From NCBI RefSeq assembly GCF_024158745.1, contig NZ_JAMZAW010000012.1, positions 186,001-250,000 of the forward strand: a stretch of 64,000 nt of DNA, written 5' to 3'. The notes under the pieces were generated by a model. The model saw nothing but the letters and a program-made list of their open reading frames with translations. It was not told where the DNA came from and did no database searches. This document shows positions 1 through 8,027 of this stretch, piece after piece (within the stretch, counting starts at the first letter, position 1; every line of letters starts with the position of its first letter). The DNA is from Paenibacillus tyrphae (GTDB lineage: Bacteria > Bacillota > Bacilli > Paenibacillales > NBRC-103111). Made by a program: the position numbers and the translations under genes.

Positions 1-163
1 GCAGGGCGTAGCTAGCGATGACAATCTCGGGAGAGGCCGCGCGCGCCAGCGTGCTGTTAATGATGACATGGGAGATCGTAACAAGGCTCGCCGACATTCC
101 GAGGGGAACAAAGAAGGCGAGCAGCTGCCGAAACGTAATGCGGGTTTGCTGCATATCGTTCAT
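1..163 (-). CDS. MatE-like multi-pass membrane protein, N-terminus only (partial)
   Basis: Read on the minus strand from an ATG at 163, preceded by a GGGAAG ribosome binding site, and running off the left edge of the window. The first 54 residues start MNDMQQTRITFRQLL and continue into a hydrophobic segment with the pattern FFVPLGMSASLVTISH, then IINSTLARA. This is the N-terminal layout of a family of Paenibacillus membrane proteins annotated as multi antimicrobial extrusion (MatE-like) proteins, so a flippase or exporter is likely, but only the first transmembrane helix can be seen and the substrate is unknown. The family assignment is from memory of the N-terminal motif. Confidence 0.55.
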   Translation of the reverse strand, partial: MNDMQQTRITFRQLLAFFVPLGMSASLVTISHVIINSTLARAASPEIVIASYAL

Positions 164-345
164 GTTGACTTCCCTCTTTTCACATGCCAAACATTATAAC
201 ATGGATAGGGGAGTCAAGGGAGAAAAATTTACGTACCTACTGGAAGCGGCTCATCGTTCGTGATACATTTATATAGATAAACGGATCGATCAAACGGTGC
301 GTGCCTTTTGCATAATCAAGAAAGGTAAGAAAGGTGGAAACGGAG

Positions 346-663
346 ATGACTTACGCGTTTGAGCTGGACGAACGTCTCGGCATTCCGCTGCCCCGTCTTG
401 AACAGGACTTTGAGGACTACAGCCAGCAGGAACAAGCGGAGATGCTTCTGCGCTGGGAGGAAATCCGCGGCGGCATTCCCGATCGGATCAAGCAATTGGA
501 ACGGGTCATTATCGCGAAGCAGGAGCAGCTCAATGTGGAGGAGCATTTTCCGACGTCCTGCCGCCTGAACAGCGAAATCGCCGATCTGGCCAGCACGATC
601 AACGAGCTGCACTTATGGTTCCGGGTTCATCAGGACATGCCCGATCGTGCGGTTCATCACTGA
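346..663 (+). CDS. Conserved hypothetical small cytoplasmic protein (105 aa)
   Basis: Not recognised. A GTG at 334 is in frame, but AAAGGTGG lies about 8 bases before the ATG at 346, so 346 is preferred. The protein is soluble, acidic and probably helical, with a Gln/Glu-rich stretch near residues 25-40 and a C-terminal half that reads like a coiled coil (heptad-like Leu/Ile spacing through the ERVIIAKQEQL region). There is no signal peptide or membrane segment. It is followed after about 90 bases by another unknown gene and ytpB in the same direction, so the three may share a transcript. The alternative reading frames here are shadows. Confidence 0.6.
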   Translation: MTYAFELDERLGIPLPRLEQDFEDYSQQEQAEMLLRWEEIRGGIPDRIKQLERVIIAKQEQLNVEEHFPTSCRLNSEIADLASTINELHLWFRVHQDMPDRAVHH

Positions 664-755
664 TTGCGCGGCCCATTACCGAATATAATGGGGGGAACCC
701 CGATGCATGCAATGCTATGGAATGGCAACACGGTACGCAGAAGGAGGTTGTAAGC

Positions 756-1361
756 TTGAGTTGGACCGATAGTCTAGGCAGGCTCGCAGCGCAGCTGACG
801 TCGCATAAACCTTCGTTGTATCCCGACGAAGAGCTCGACGACTTGGCCGATATCAAGATCGGAAAGCTGTCGCTGGACGCCATCGAAGGGGAACGGAAAA
901 CCTATGCGCTCACGGTAAAAGCGGGGCTGCATTTGTTTAACGAGAGCCTGGAGAAATCGCATGCGCTATCCCAGGAAATTCATAATCATGCCGGCAGCTA
1001 CTGGCACGGAATCATGCACCGGATGGAAGGCGATTATCCTAACGCCGCCTATTGGTTTCGCATGGCGCGCAGCCTACCGATTTATGCGGAGCTCGCCGAG
1101 CGGGCCTATGGTTACGTGCGGACGGCAGACCTGCAGGGCATTAACAATACGGCGTTCAGGGAAAGGCTGGAGGAGTGGGCATCCGGGTCCGGTTGGGATC
1201 CCTGCGCGTTTAACGAGCTGGTCGAGCGGCACGTCACCCGGACACGGGACGAGCAGGCCGAGGAGATGCTGAAGCATATCCAATGGCTTGAGATGCGCCT
1301 GCTTCTCGAATACGGCTATGTCCAAAGCGGAGGCGGAGGATCGTTGCTTGAGTCGCCGTAA
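756..1361 (+). CDS. Conserved hypothetical protein (201 aa), upstream of ytpB
   Basis: The TTG at 756 is chosen because a perfect AAGGAGG sits 8 bases upstream; the open frame extends further upstream but without a ribosome binding site. The product is soluble and helical, with a striking central motif reading YWHGIMHRMEGDYPNAAYWF near residues 85-105, which resembles a helical repeat seen in conserved bacterial proteins of unknown function; no catalytic family is assigned. Its last 14 bases overlap the start of ytpB, so the two are probably translationally coupled, and a link to terpene synthesis or spores is an inference from that coupling only. Confidence 0.75.
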   Translation: MSWTDSLGRLAAQLTSHKPSLYPDEELDDLADIKIGKLSLDAIEGERKTYALTVKAGLHLFNESLEKSHALSQEIHNHAGSYWHGIMHRMEGDYPNAAYWFRMARSLPIYAELAERAYGYVRTADLQGINNTAFRERLEEWASGSGWDPCAFNELVERHVTRTRDEQAEEMLKHIQWLEMRLLLEYGYVQSGGGGSLLESP

Positions 1362-2424
1362 TTCGTCAGCCGATGTGCCCCAACGCCCGATTGGACTTAT
1401 GCTGCGCGTGTATCGCTATGCGCTGCCGGAGGTGCGGGAGCAGCTTCGCCACTGGCGGGACAAAGCCGAAGCGATGCCTGATCCCGAGCTCCGAAAGCAA
1501 GCGATCGCTAGCATGACCAGCAAGCAGTTCCACTGCGAAGGCGGCTCGGTCTATGCCGTAGCGAATCTGCCCATGCGTCATGTGCTCATTCCGCTGATCG
1601 TCGCTTTTCAGACGATCAGCGATTACTTGGATAACTTGTGCGACCGGAGCACTTCGCTCGATCCCGAAGATTTTCGGCGTCTGCATCAATCGATGCTCGA
1701 TGCGGTCGATCCGGCGGAGCCGCTACACGATTATTACGAATTCCGGGAAGAGAAGGACGATGCCGGTTATTTGAACGAGCTGGTCAAGACATGTCAAGCC
1801 AGCCTCCGGCTGCTGCCCTCTTACCCGCTTGCAGCGGATTCGGTGCGCGAGCTTGTCGGTCTGTACTGCGATCTGCAGGTGTATAAGCACATTCATCGGG
1901 AGCTGCGCGAGGATGCGCTGCTTTCTTGGTGGGAGAAGCACCGGGGACGGTTTCCGGCGGTCGCGTGGAATGAATTTGCCGCTGCTACGGGATCGACGCT
2001 TGGCGTTTTCATGTTGTTTTTGGCTGCTTCCGATCCGAAGCTGCAGCCGGAAACGGTCCGGCAAATTCACGAGGCGTACTTTCCGTACATTTGCGGACTT
2101 CACATTTTGCTTGATTATTTGATAGACCAAGAGGAAGATCTGGCCGGCGGCGATCTTAATTTCTGCAGCTACTACGATAATATGGATCGGACCGTCGAAC
2201 GCATCGCCTTCATTGTGGAGGAGGCGAAGAGCAAGTCGGAACAGCTCGAGCATCCGGGATTTCACCGGATGATTATCGAAGGACTGCTGGCGCTGTACTT
2301 GTCTGATCCTAAAGTCAGCAAGCAGCGGCAAGTGAAGACGATATCCCGGAAGTTGATGAAGGACAGTCCGCTCATGCGCTTGTTTTTCTTCATTAACAGT
2401 ATTTGGATCCGCAAAACCTCTTGA
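1348..2424 (+). CDS. ytpB: Tetraprenyl-beta-curcumene synthase-type terpene synthase (DUF2600)
   Basis: The 358-residue product matches the YtpB family (DUF2600), which in Bacillus subtilis makes the C35 sesquarterpene scaffold from heptaprenyl diphosphate. Recognisable features are the FHCEGGSVYA stretch near residue 55, the acidic segment QTISDYLDNLCDRSTSLD near residue 95 that resembles the metal-binding aspartates of terpene synthases, and YCDLQVYKH and DYLIDQEEDLAGGDLNF further on. The TTG at 1348 is preferred because GGAGGA lies 7 bases before it; an in-frame ATG at 1288 would overlap the previous gene by far more. The gene overlaps the upstream unknown by 14 bases. The partner cyclase or prenyltransferase genes are not in this window. 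Confidence 0.9.
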   Translation: MSRRNSSADVPQRPIGLMLRVYRYALPEVREQLRHWRDKAEAMPDPELRKQAIASMTSKQFHCEGGSVYAVANLPMRHVLIPLIVAFQTISDYLDNLCDRSTSLDPEDFRRLHQSMLDAVDPAEPLHDYYEFREEKDDAGYLNELVKTCQASLRLLPSYPLAADSVRELVGLYCDLQVYKHIHRELREDALLSWWEKHRGRFPAVAWNEFAAATGSTLGVFMLFLAASDPKLQPETVRQIHEAYFPYICGLHILLDYLIDQEEDLAGGDLNFCSYYDNMDRTVERIAFIVEEAKSKSEQLEHPGFHRMIIEGLLALYLSDPKVSKQRQVKTISRKLMKDSPLMRLFFFINSIWIRKTS

Positions 2425-2472
2425 TTCTATATACAATTAAAGAGACAGTCAAGATGACGAGGAGGAACCACC

Positions 2473-3438
2473 ATGTCTGTAAAAAAAATTGCGGTACTCA
2501 CGAGCGGCGGCGATTCCCAGGGGATGAACGCGGCCGTTCGCGCCGTCGTGCGCAGCGGCTTGTATCACGGTCTTGAAGTATTCGCCGTGCAGCGCGGTTA
2601 CTCCGGGCTGATCAACGACGATATCCGCGAGATGGACCTGCGCAGCGTCGGCGACATCATTCAGCGCGGCGGAACGATTCTGCAAACGGCACGCTGTAAG
2701 GAGTTCGTCACGCCGGAAGGGCAGCAGCTCGCCGCGGACAACCTGCGCAAGCGCGGAATCGACGGGCTTGTCGTTATCGGCGGGGACGGTTCGTATCAAG
2801 GCGCGAACAAGCTGAGCAAGCTCGGAATTAAAACGATGGGGCTGCCGGGAACGATCGATAACGACATCCCGTTCACCGATTTCACCATCGGGTTTGATAC
2901 GGCGGTCAGCATCGTTGTCGATGCGATCAATAAGATTCGGGATACGATGAGCTCTCATGAACGCTCGTCCATTGTTGAGGTCATGGGCCGCCACTGCGGA
3001 GATATCGCCCTCTATGCCGGCCTGGCCAGCGGAGCGGAGACGATTCTGGTGCCCGAGGTGCCGTACGATCTGGACGAAATCGCCAATCGCATGACGGAAA
3101 ACTTCTCCCAAGGAAAGCGTCACAGTATCATTATCGTGGCCGAGGGTGTAGGCAAAGGGGAAAATATCTCGGCGGAAATTATGAAGCGCAACGGAATCGA
3201 GCCGCGGGTGACCGTGCTTGGACATATTCAGCGGGGCGGTACGCCTACGCACAACGACCGGATTCTGGCTAGCAGCCTCGGCGATTTCGCCGTACGCCGA
3301 CTGATCGCAGGAGATTCCGGCAAGGCATGCGGAATGGTCAAAGGCGAGCTTGTTGCGACCGATATCGATAAAGTCGTGCATACCAAAAAACAATTCAATA
3401 TGGAATTATACGAGCTTTCGAAACGGTTATCCCAATAA
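2473..3438 (+). CDS. pfkA: ATP-dependent 6-phosphofructokinase
   Basis: Phosphorylates fructose 6-phosphate to fructose 1,6-bisphosphate, the committed step of glycolysis. The 321-residue length is usual for the bacterial enzyme. The nucleotide-binding start carries GGDSQGMNAAVR (residues 12-23), the second glycine loop GGDGS is at 103-107, and the catalytic TIDND is at 127-131 with Asp129 as base. MGRHCGDIAL and the C-terminal RVTVLGHIQRGG segment are also intact. The ATG follows GAGGAGG. The gene stands alone, about 50 bases after ytpB, without the accA-accD-pyk neighbours common in Bacillus. A strong two-way hairpin terminator follows. Confidence 0.97.
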   Translation: MSVKKIAVLTSGGDSQGMNAAVRAVVRSGLYHGLEVFAVQRGYSGLINDDIREMDLRSVGDIIQRGGTILQTARCKEFVTPEGQQLAADNLRKRGIDGLVVIGGDGSYQGANKLSKLGIKTMGLPGTIDNDIPFTDFTIGFDTAVSIVVDAINKIRDTMSSHERSSIVEVMGRHCGDIALYAGLASGAETILVPEVPYDLDEIANRMTENFSQGKRHSIIIVAEGVGKGENISAEIMKRNGIEPRVTVLGHIQRGGTPTHNDRILASSLGDFAVRRLIAGDSGKACGMVKGELVATDIDKVVHTKKQFNMELYELSKRLSQ

Positions 3439-3450
3439 AAGCACAAAAAA

Positions 3451-3490
3451 CATGCAGTCTTCCGTGGGCGGAAGGCTGCATGTTTTTTTT
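3451..3490. terminator. Bidirectional Rho-independent terminator
   Basis: A 13-base-pair stem (3451-3463 with 3470-3482, one G-U pair) is followed by eight T on the plus strand and preceded by a run of A, so it can end both pfkA and the converging peroxiredoxin gene. Confidence 0.9.
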
Positions 3491-3496
3491 CATACG

Positions 3497-3949
3497 TTAG
3501 GACTTATTCCGAGTCTGGGCTAACACGGCCACAATTTCAGCGGTAGGACGGTTTCCTCTTGCCGCATACCGGATTGTGCCGTCCTGACCGATGACATAGA
3601 CGATGCGCTGCTGCCCAAGCAGACCGAATAACGTCTGGCCTACATCGTACAGCTGGCGGATCGTCTCTCCGGAATCGGTGACAAGCGGAAAGTCATAGCC
3701 GAACTTTTGCGAGAACTGCCGGTGCTCTTCGAGCGAACCGGGATTGACGCCCAGCACCAGCGCATCATAATCGGCATACTGGGCCTTGGAATCGCGAACC
3801 GCACAAAGCTGCTTCGTGCAGATGGGCGTATTGTTCTTCGGATAAAAAATAAGCACAATCGGCCGTTTCCCCAGGTGATCGGCTAACCGGACCGCACCTT
3901 GCGTGCTTTCTGCGGCAAATGCCGGAGCCTTGGTCCCGATGGCAAGCAC
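3497..3949 (-). CDS. bcp: Peroxiredoxin, Bcp/PrxQ type
   Basis: Thiol peroxidase of the AhpC/TSA superfamily, reducing hydrogen peroxide and organic peroxides with electrons from thioredoxin. The motif PKNNTPICTKQLC gives a peroxidatic Cys44 and a candidate resolving Cys49, the CxxxxC arrangement of Escherichia coli Bcp. The open frame extends to 4021, but the GTG at 3949 has GAGGGGGAG six bases upstream and gives 150 residues, the normal family length, so it is preferred. The protein is cytoplasmic. A monocistronic unit between two terminators or gaps. Confidence 0.88.
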   Translation of the reverse strand: MLAIGTKAPAFAAESTQGAVRLADHLGKRPIVLIFYPKNNTPICTKQLCAVRDSKAQYADYDALVLGVNPGSLEEHRQFSQKFGYDFPLVTDSGETIRQLYDVGQTLFGLLGQQRIVYVIGQDGTIRYAARGNRPTAEIVAVLAQTRNKS

Positions 3950-4043
3950 AGGCTTCTCCCCCTCATATGGATGACGAAGTATATTAGTTGTATTGTAGCG
4001 AATCGCTGCCGGGGGATGCAAGGCTTGGAAATGCTGGCGAACG

Positions 4044-5075
4044 TTACATGGAAGTATAAAACTCGACCAAATGCTCCCAAAGCCGTTTTCCGGCGTATGA
4101 CTTGTAGTTCATCTGCGTAGCGCTGCCCATGTAGTAGGTAAACGGCTTATTGCTATGTTTGCGGAAGGTCGTTTCATATTCCTTGTATAAGTTATATCTA
4201 TCGGGCTTGCTTGCGTCACCGTCGATTTCCATGTCGACGCCGATGTTTGCGCTTCGGAGCTTGATATAACTATCGTTGGCAGGAATAATCGGCTTGCCGT
4301 CCGTGTAGCTCAAGTACCCGTTTGTTATGCTTTTGTCCACAACCAGCAGCGGTACTTTGTTTCCGTCAAAATAGTAATGCGGCTGAAGTAAAACGACATC
4401 GGCGATATTTTCGTTAATGACGTAAGCAAGACGTTTCAATTGATCGTTATGAGGAGTTACATACGGAGCCCATGCCACATTGAGGCTGCCGTTGTTTTTG
4501 GCCCATTGCTTGATCGACCTCATCGTTTTGACTACAGTATTATCGTTCATGTTGCTTTGCAGCGTTTTGGTCCAGTTCGCCCCGGTATATTTCGTGCCGG
4601 TGTCGGGTCCGTCCAAATAAATGTTTTCGAAGTTGATATAGACGCCTTTCACATGCTTGTCCCAATTGGCTTGTCCGATGGCCTTTTTAACCGCATCAAG
4701 AAATCCGGTAATGGAGGCATCGTATGTGCTTGCGCTGCTGGTCGAGTTTCGTGACGGGGTGGAGATCCAAAGCTTGGCTTGGGGATTGGCCGCGACGATT
4801 TTACTGGCCTGATTGGCGAAATCTGTTACATCCGCTGAAGTTGCGGTCGTTTTGGTCGTTACGATAATGAAATGGTCCGCGCCTTTGGATAAATTGACAA
4901 TATCCTCGGTCTTGTATTCCGGTTGGTTCGAGCCCGTATAGACCAATACGGATCTCATTTGCAGATTTGAGGAAGCCTGGGCTTCGGTAGTGAGCCCTGC
5001 TGCCCCGGCTAACAGAACGGAACAACATAAAAGAGACAGACACCATGCTTTTGCCTTTTTCACAAATGAATTCAT
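4044..5075 (-). CDS. Secreted protein of unknown function, possible DUF4855-like
   Basis: The 343-residue product has a clear signal peptide: basic start, hydrophobic core around residues 13-28 and a probable cut after AQA near residue 35. The mature part alternates beta strands and helices (VYINFENIY, NVAWAPYV, ADVVLLQPHYYFDG), as in a TIM barrel, and the end GKRLWEHLVEFY recalls DUF4855 secreted proteins of Paenibacillus; the family call is tentative. An alpha/beta barrel hydrolase acting on polysaccharide is possible but no catalytic pair can be named. The ATG follows GGAGGG. A transcript probably starts in the AT-rich stretch near 5100-5160. Confidence 0.75.
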   Translation of the reverse strand: MNSFVKKAKAWCLSLLCCSVLLAGAAGLTTEAQASSNLQMRSVLVYTGSNQPEYKTEDIVNLSKGADHFIIVTTKTTATSADVTDFANQASKIVAANPQAKLWISTPSRNSTSSASTYDASITGFLDAVKKAIGQANWDKHVKGVYINFENIYLDGPDTGTKYTGANWTKTLQSNMNDNTVVKTMRSIKQWAKNNGSLNVAWAPYVTPHNDQLKRLAYVINENIADVVLLQPHYYFDGNKVPLLVVDKSITNGYLSYTDGKPIIPANDSYIKLRSANIGVDMEIDGDASKPDRYNLYKEYETTFRKHSNKPFTYYMGSATQMNYKSYAGKRLWEHLVEFYTSM

Positions 5076-5266
5076 TGCTTTCCCTCCGTGATATCATGGT
5101 TTATATTTCCATATTATGCATTTTATTTTGCTTCTTCAAATCTTTAATTTGTCTCTAATTCATTCAAATCGAGAAGCGGCATCACTCCCTAGGCACTTGC
5201 TTCTTCCGGCCGATTTCGGTAGGATGGGGGAGCGGTCCATTTTGACAGGATGAGGAGGCAACTGCG

Positions 5267-5356
5267 GTGTACATATACAAGCTGGAAGTCGAATTGCAGG
5301 AGCAGCCCATCCGCGTTGTCGTCGCAGGTTATGTGATTGAGAGCAAAGAGCAGTGA
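5267..5356 (+). CDS. Candidate 29-residue micropeptide upstream of the FMN reductase
   Basis: A GTG start with GAGGAGG about 9 bases upstream opens a 29-codon frame, VYIYKLEVELQEQPIRVVVA then GYVIESKEQ and a stop. It ends about 30 bases before the FMN reductase start. The alternating hydrophobic pattern suggests beta strands. The strong ribosome binding site is the main support; the frame is too short for statistics. It could be a real small protein, a translational leader, or chance. Confidence 0.4.
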   Translation: MYIYKLEVELQEQPIRVVVAGYVIESKEQ

Positions 5357-5387
5357 ACATTATAGGAAGCAAAGGAGCAGTCAAACG

Positions 5388-5921
5388 ATGAAAATTACGA
5401 TTATTGCGGGAAGTAACCGTAAAGATGCTACGAGCACGCAGCTGTGCCGGTACATTGCGCGGCTGCTTGAAGAAAAGCAGTGCCAGGTTACGCAGTTCGA
5501 TTTGTATGAGAAGCCGCTGCCGTTCTACAACGGGGACCTCGATCAGACGGATGCGAATATCGTCGAGCTGAGACAGCGTCTGCTGGAAGCCGATGGCATC
5601 GTGCTCGCGACGCCGGAATATCACGGGAGCATGTCGGGCGTCTTGAAAAACGCGCTCGATTTTACCGGCTTCGATCACTTCGACGGCAAGGTAACGCTGT
5701 CGGTCAGCTCGGCCGGGGGAGCCGTCGGCGTCAGCTCGCTGCAGCAGCTGCAGACCATCGTGCGCAACCTGCACGGCATCAACTGCCCGGAATGGATCTC
5801 CATCGGCGGAGCCCAGCGCAGCTTTACGCCGGAGGGCGAGCCGGAAGATGCCAAGACGCGGGAGCGCGTGCTGAAGACCGTCGGCTATTTCGCACAAATG
5901 GCTTCGACGTTTCGGAAATAA
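5388..5921 (+). CDS. NADPH-dependent FMN reductase family protein
   Basis: Flavodoxin-fold reductase of about 177 residues that transfers electrons from NAD(P)H to FMN or to quinone/azo-type acceptors. The N-terminal GSNRKDATSTQL loop binds the FMN phosphate, and the ATPEYHGSMSGVLKNALDF block is the family signature. The ATG at 5388 follows AAAGGAG by about 9 bases; the open frame begins earlier without a ribosome binding site. It lies 28 bases before ung in the same direction, so the two may be cotranscribed. Confidence 0.9.
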   Translation: MKITIIAGSNRKDATSTQLCRYIARLLEEKQCQVTQFDLYEKPLPFYNGDLDQTDANIVELRQRLLEADGIVLATPEYHGSMSGVLKNALDFTGFDHFDGKVTLSVSSAGGAVGVSSLQQLQTIVRNLHGINCPEWISIGGAQRSFTPEGEPEDAKTRERVLKTVGYFAQMASTFRK

Positions 5922-5949
5922 TCGGGAATGAAAGGGGAGTGAGGCCGCC

Positions 5950-6657
5950 GTGGCGGCGATATTGCAGAACGATTGGGCTCCTTTGCTGGAAGACCAGTTT
6001 CAGGCGCCTTATTATCACCGGCTGAGATCGTTTTTGAAGCAGGAGTATGCCACGCGTACGGTATACCCGGATATGCACGATATTTTCAACGCCCTTCATT
6101 ATACTTCCTATGCGGATACCAAAGTGGTCATTCTCGGACAGGACCCGTATCATGGCCCGGGACAAGCTCACGGCCTGAGCTTCTCGGTTAAGCCCGGAAT
6201 CCCGGCACCGCCTTCGCTGCAAAACATCTTCAAAGAGCTGCAAAGCGACCTTGGCTGCTCGATCCCCGATAACGGCTGCCTGGTGCCTTGGGCCGAGCAG
6301 GGCGTGCTGCTGCTGAACACGGTGCTTACCGTGCGGCAGGGCGAAGCGCATTCCCACAAAGGGCAAGGCTGGGAGACGTTCACGGACCGTGTCATTTCGC
6401 TGTTGAACGAACGGGAGAAGCCGATCGTATTCGTTCTCTGGGGAAGCCCTGCCCAGCAAAAAATGCAGCTGATTACCGAGCAGCGCCATTTCATCGTACG
6501 GTCCGTTCATCCGAGCCCGCTATCGGCGCATCGCGGCTTTTTCGGCAGCCGGCCGTTCTCGCAGGTCAACGATTTTCTGCGAAGCATCGGTAGCGCAGGG
6601 ATCGACTGGCAGCTCCCGAATCTGGGCGTGCGAAGCCGCAGCAGCGGCACGGCCTGA
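5950..6657 (+). CDS. ung: Uracil-DNA glycosylase, family 1
   Basis: Removes uracil from DNA after cytosine deamination or dUTP incorporation, starting base excision repair. The water-activating loop GQDPYHGP is at residues 63-70 with Asp65 as catalytic residue, the LLLNTVLTV strand follows near 120, and the DNA-intercalating [13 protein letters not shown] loop is near 190. The 235-residue length is normal, though the last 12 residues (RSRSSGTA end) are a basic extension. The GTG start follows AAAGGGGAG. A two-way hairpin terminator lies 17 bases downstream. Confidence 0.95.
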   Translation: MAAILQNDWAPLLEDQFQAPYYHRLRSFLKQEYATRTVYPDMHDIFNALHYTSYADTKVVILGQDPYHGPGQAHGLSFSVKPGIPAPPSLQNIFKELQSDLGCSIPDNGCLVPWAEQGVLLLNTVLTVRQGEAHSHKGQGWETFTDRVISLLNEREKPIVFVLWGSPAQQKMQLITEQRHFIVRSVHPSPLSAHRGFFGSRPFSQVNDFLRSIGSAGIDWQLPNLGVRSRSSGTA

Positions 6658-6673
6658 CCTTTTGTACAAATGT

Positions 6674-6711
6674 AAAAGCCCGCTTCTTTCGATGGAAGGA
6701 AGCGGGCTTTT
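6674..6711. terminator. Bidirectional Rho-independent terminator
   Basis: Twelve-base perfect arms (6674-6685 and 6700-6711), AAAA on one side and TTTT on the other, lie between the converging ung and glycosidase-like genes. Confidence 0.88.
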
Positions 6712-6735
6712 CACTCATCTCGCAAGTAAGGCTTT

Positions 6736-7914
6736 TTACTTGTAATCGACATCCGGCGTATACGTATTGACGGCGTTCCATAGCAGGAACTCTTCGGTGC
6801 CGTTATCTTTCAGCGCACGTACTTGCTCTTCGATCTCTTTTTTGCCGTAACGGACGTGACCGGGTACCCAAGTGGCGGTGAAATCTTGAATCCATGGCCG
6901 GACGACCGGCTTCAGAGATTGCAGCGGATCAAGCTTCTTGGCGGTATCCTTCATCGCCCCGTTGATCGTTACGTATGGTGCGGCATCCGGCACCTTGGCT
7001 CCGAACCAACCGTTTGAATAGTGGCTTGGATAAATCATCGGGCAGATGACGTCAACGTTCTGGGATATTTTTTGGAAGTCTTGGCCAATGCCTTCGGCGG
7101 CCGGTACGGAAGCGGCGTAGCCGAAGATGTCAACCGATACCCGGACTCCCAAAGGGGTGAGCTGCTCCCGGGCGTACTTCACGAATTCGGCAACCGCTTC
7201 GATACGGGAACGCTCGTCTTTATCGTACTTCAGCGAATCGGCCCGCTTCTCGAAGCCTTCCGGGAACCGGACGTAATCGAACTGAATTTCCTTGAAGCCT
7301 GCCTTAGCCGCCTCTTTCGCAATCGCGATATTGTAGTCCCACACTTCTTTCTTGTACGGGTTCACGAAGCTGTCCGGCGGATTTTTGCCGTTGCCCCAGA
7401 CGGAACCGTCCGGATTCACAAAAGACAGATCAGGCCGTTTTTTTGCCAGTATGGTGTCTTTGAATACGACGATGCGGGCAATCGGGTATACCTGATGCTC
7501 CTGCAGCATACTCATCAGCTTCGGCATGTCGGTAATAATTTTTTGCGTCGTCTCCATCGCGTTCAGTTCCGGATTGCCGGTATCGTACGTTATGTACCCC
7601 CAGTCGTCCTTCAGGTCGATGACCATCGAATTCAACTCGGTTTCGTCCATCAATTTCAGCAGCGTATTCATACGCGAGCCGCCTGCGCTGTGCGCTGTGA
7701 CGTAGATGCCTTTGACCTTCGGCGCATCTTTCTGCGGGTCCTTCTTGTCCACCGGAGTCAGCCGGTCGAACAGATTCCCGTCTGGGGAAGGCTGCTGGGC
7801 GACGGCAGTTTTGGAGTCAATCGAAGCTTGGGCCACCTGCTCGAACGTCGCATCAGGATGATCGGCGCTGACGCCCCCCCAGGCCATGAGGAACGCGGCC
7901 AATAAAAGTTCCAT
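6736..7914 (-). CDS. Putative secreted glycoside hydrolase, DUF4015 (GH-like TIM barrel)
   Basis: The 392-residue product belongs to the DUF4015 putative glycosidase family. It has a short hydrophobic N-terminus (MELLLAAFLMAWGGVSA) that is likely a signal peptide, a Ser/Asp-rich linker, then a barrel with family blocks KGIYVTAHSAGG, VIDLKDDWGYITYD, QFDYVRFPEGF near residue 215, VSVDIFGYAA and VICPMIYPSHYSNGWFG. The carboxylates in QFDYVRFPE are the likely active site. Substrate is unknown. The ATG follows AAGGAGAG. It is divergent from the MFS transporter at 8028, with about 110 bases between them. Confidence 0.88.
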   Translation of the reverse strand: MELLLAAFLMAWGGVSADHPDATFEQVAQASIDSKTAVAQQPSPDGNLFDRLTPVDKKDPQKDAPKVKGIYVTAHSAGGSRMNTLLKLMDETELNSMVIDLKDDWGYITYDTGNPELNAMETTQKIITDMPKLMSMLQEHQVYPIARIVVFKDTILAKKRPDLSFVNPDGSVWGNGKNPPDSFVNPYKKEVWDYNIAIAKEAAKAGFKEIQFDYVRFPEGFEKRADSLKYDKDERSRIEAVAEFVKYAREQLTPLGVRVSVDIFGYAASVPAAEGIGQDFQKISQNVDVICPMIYPSHYSNGWFGAKVPDAAPYVTINGAMKDTAKKLDPLQSLKPVVRPWIQDFTATWVPGHVRYGKKEIEEQVRALKDNGTEEFLLWNAVNTYTPDVDYK

Positions 7915-8027
7915 GGATCAGTCTCTCCTTGCTAGTTTGATATCTATCATTATAATAAAAGAGTCGGCAATCCGATAGAGAGCTTTGATAGATTTTAAAC
8001 GACACATCAAAAAAGGACCGGTGCCGG

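Noticed and set aside
18-263. Plus-strand frame of 81 codons at the left edge
   Set aside because: Antisense to the MatE-like start, without a ribosome binding site; shadow frame.
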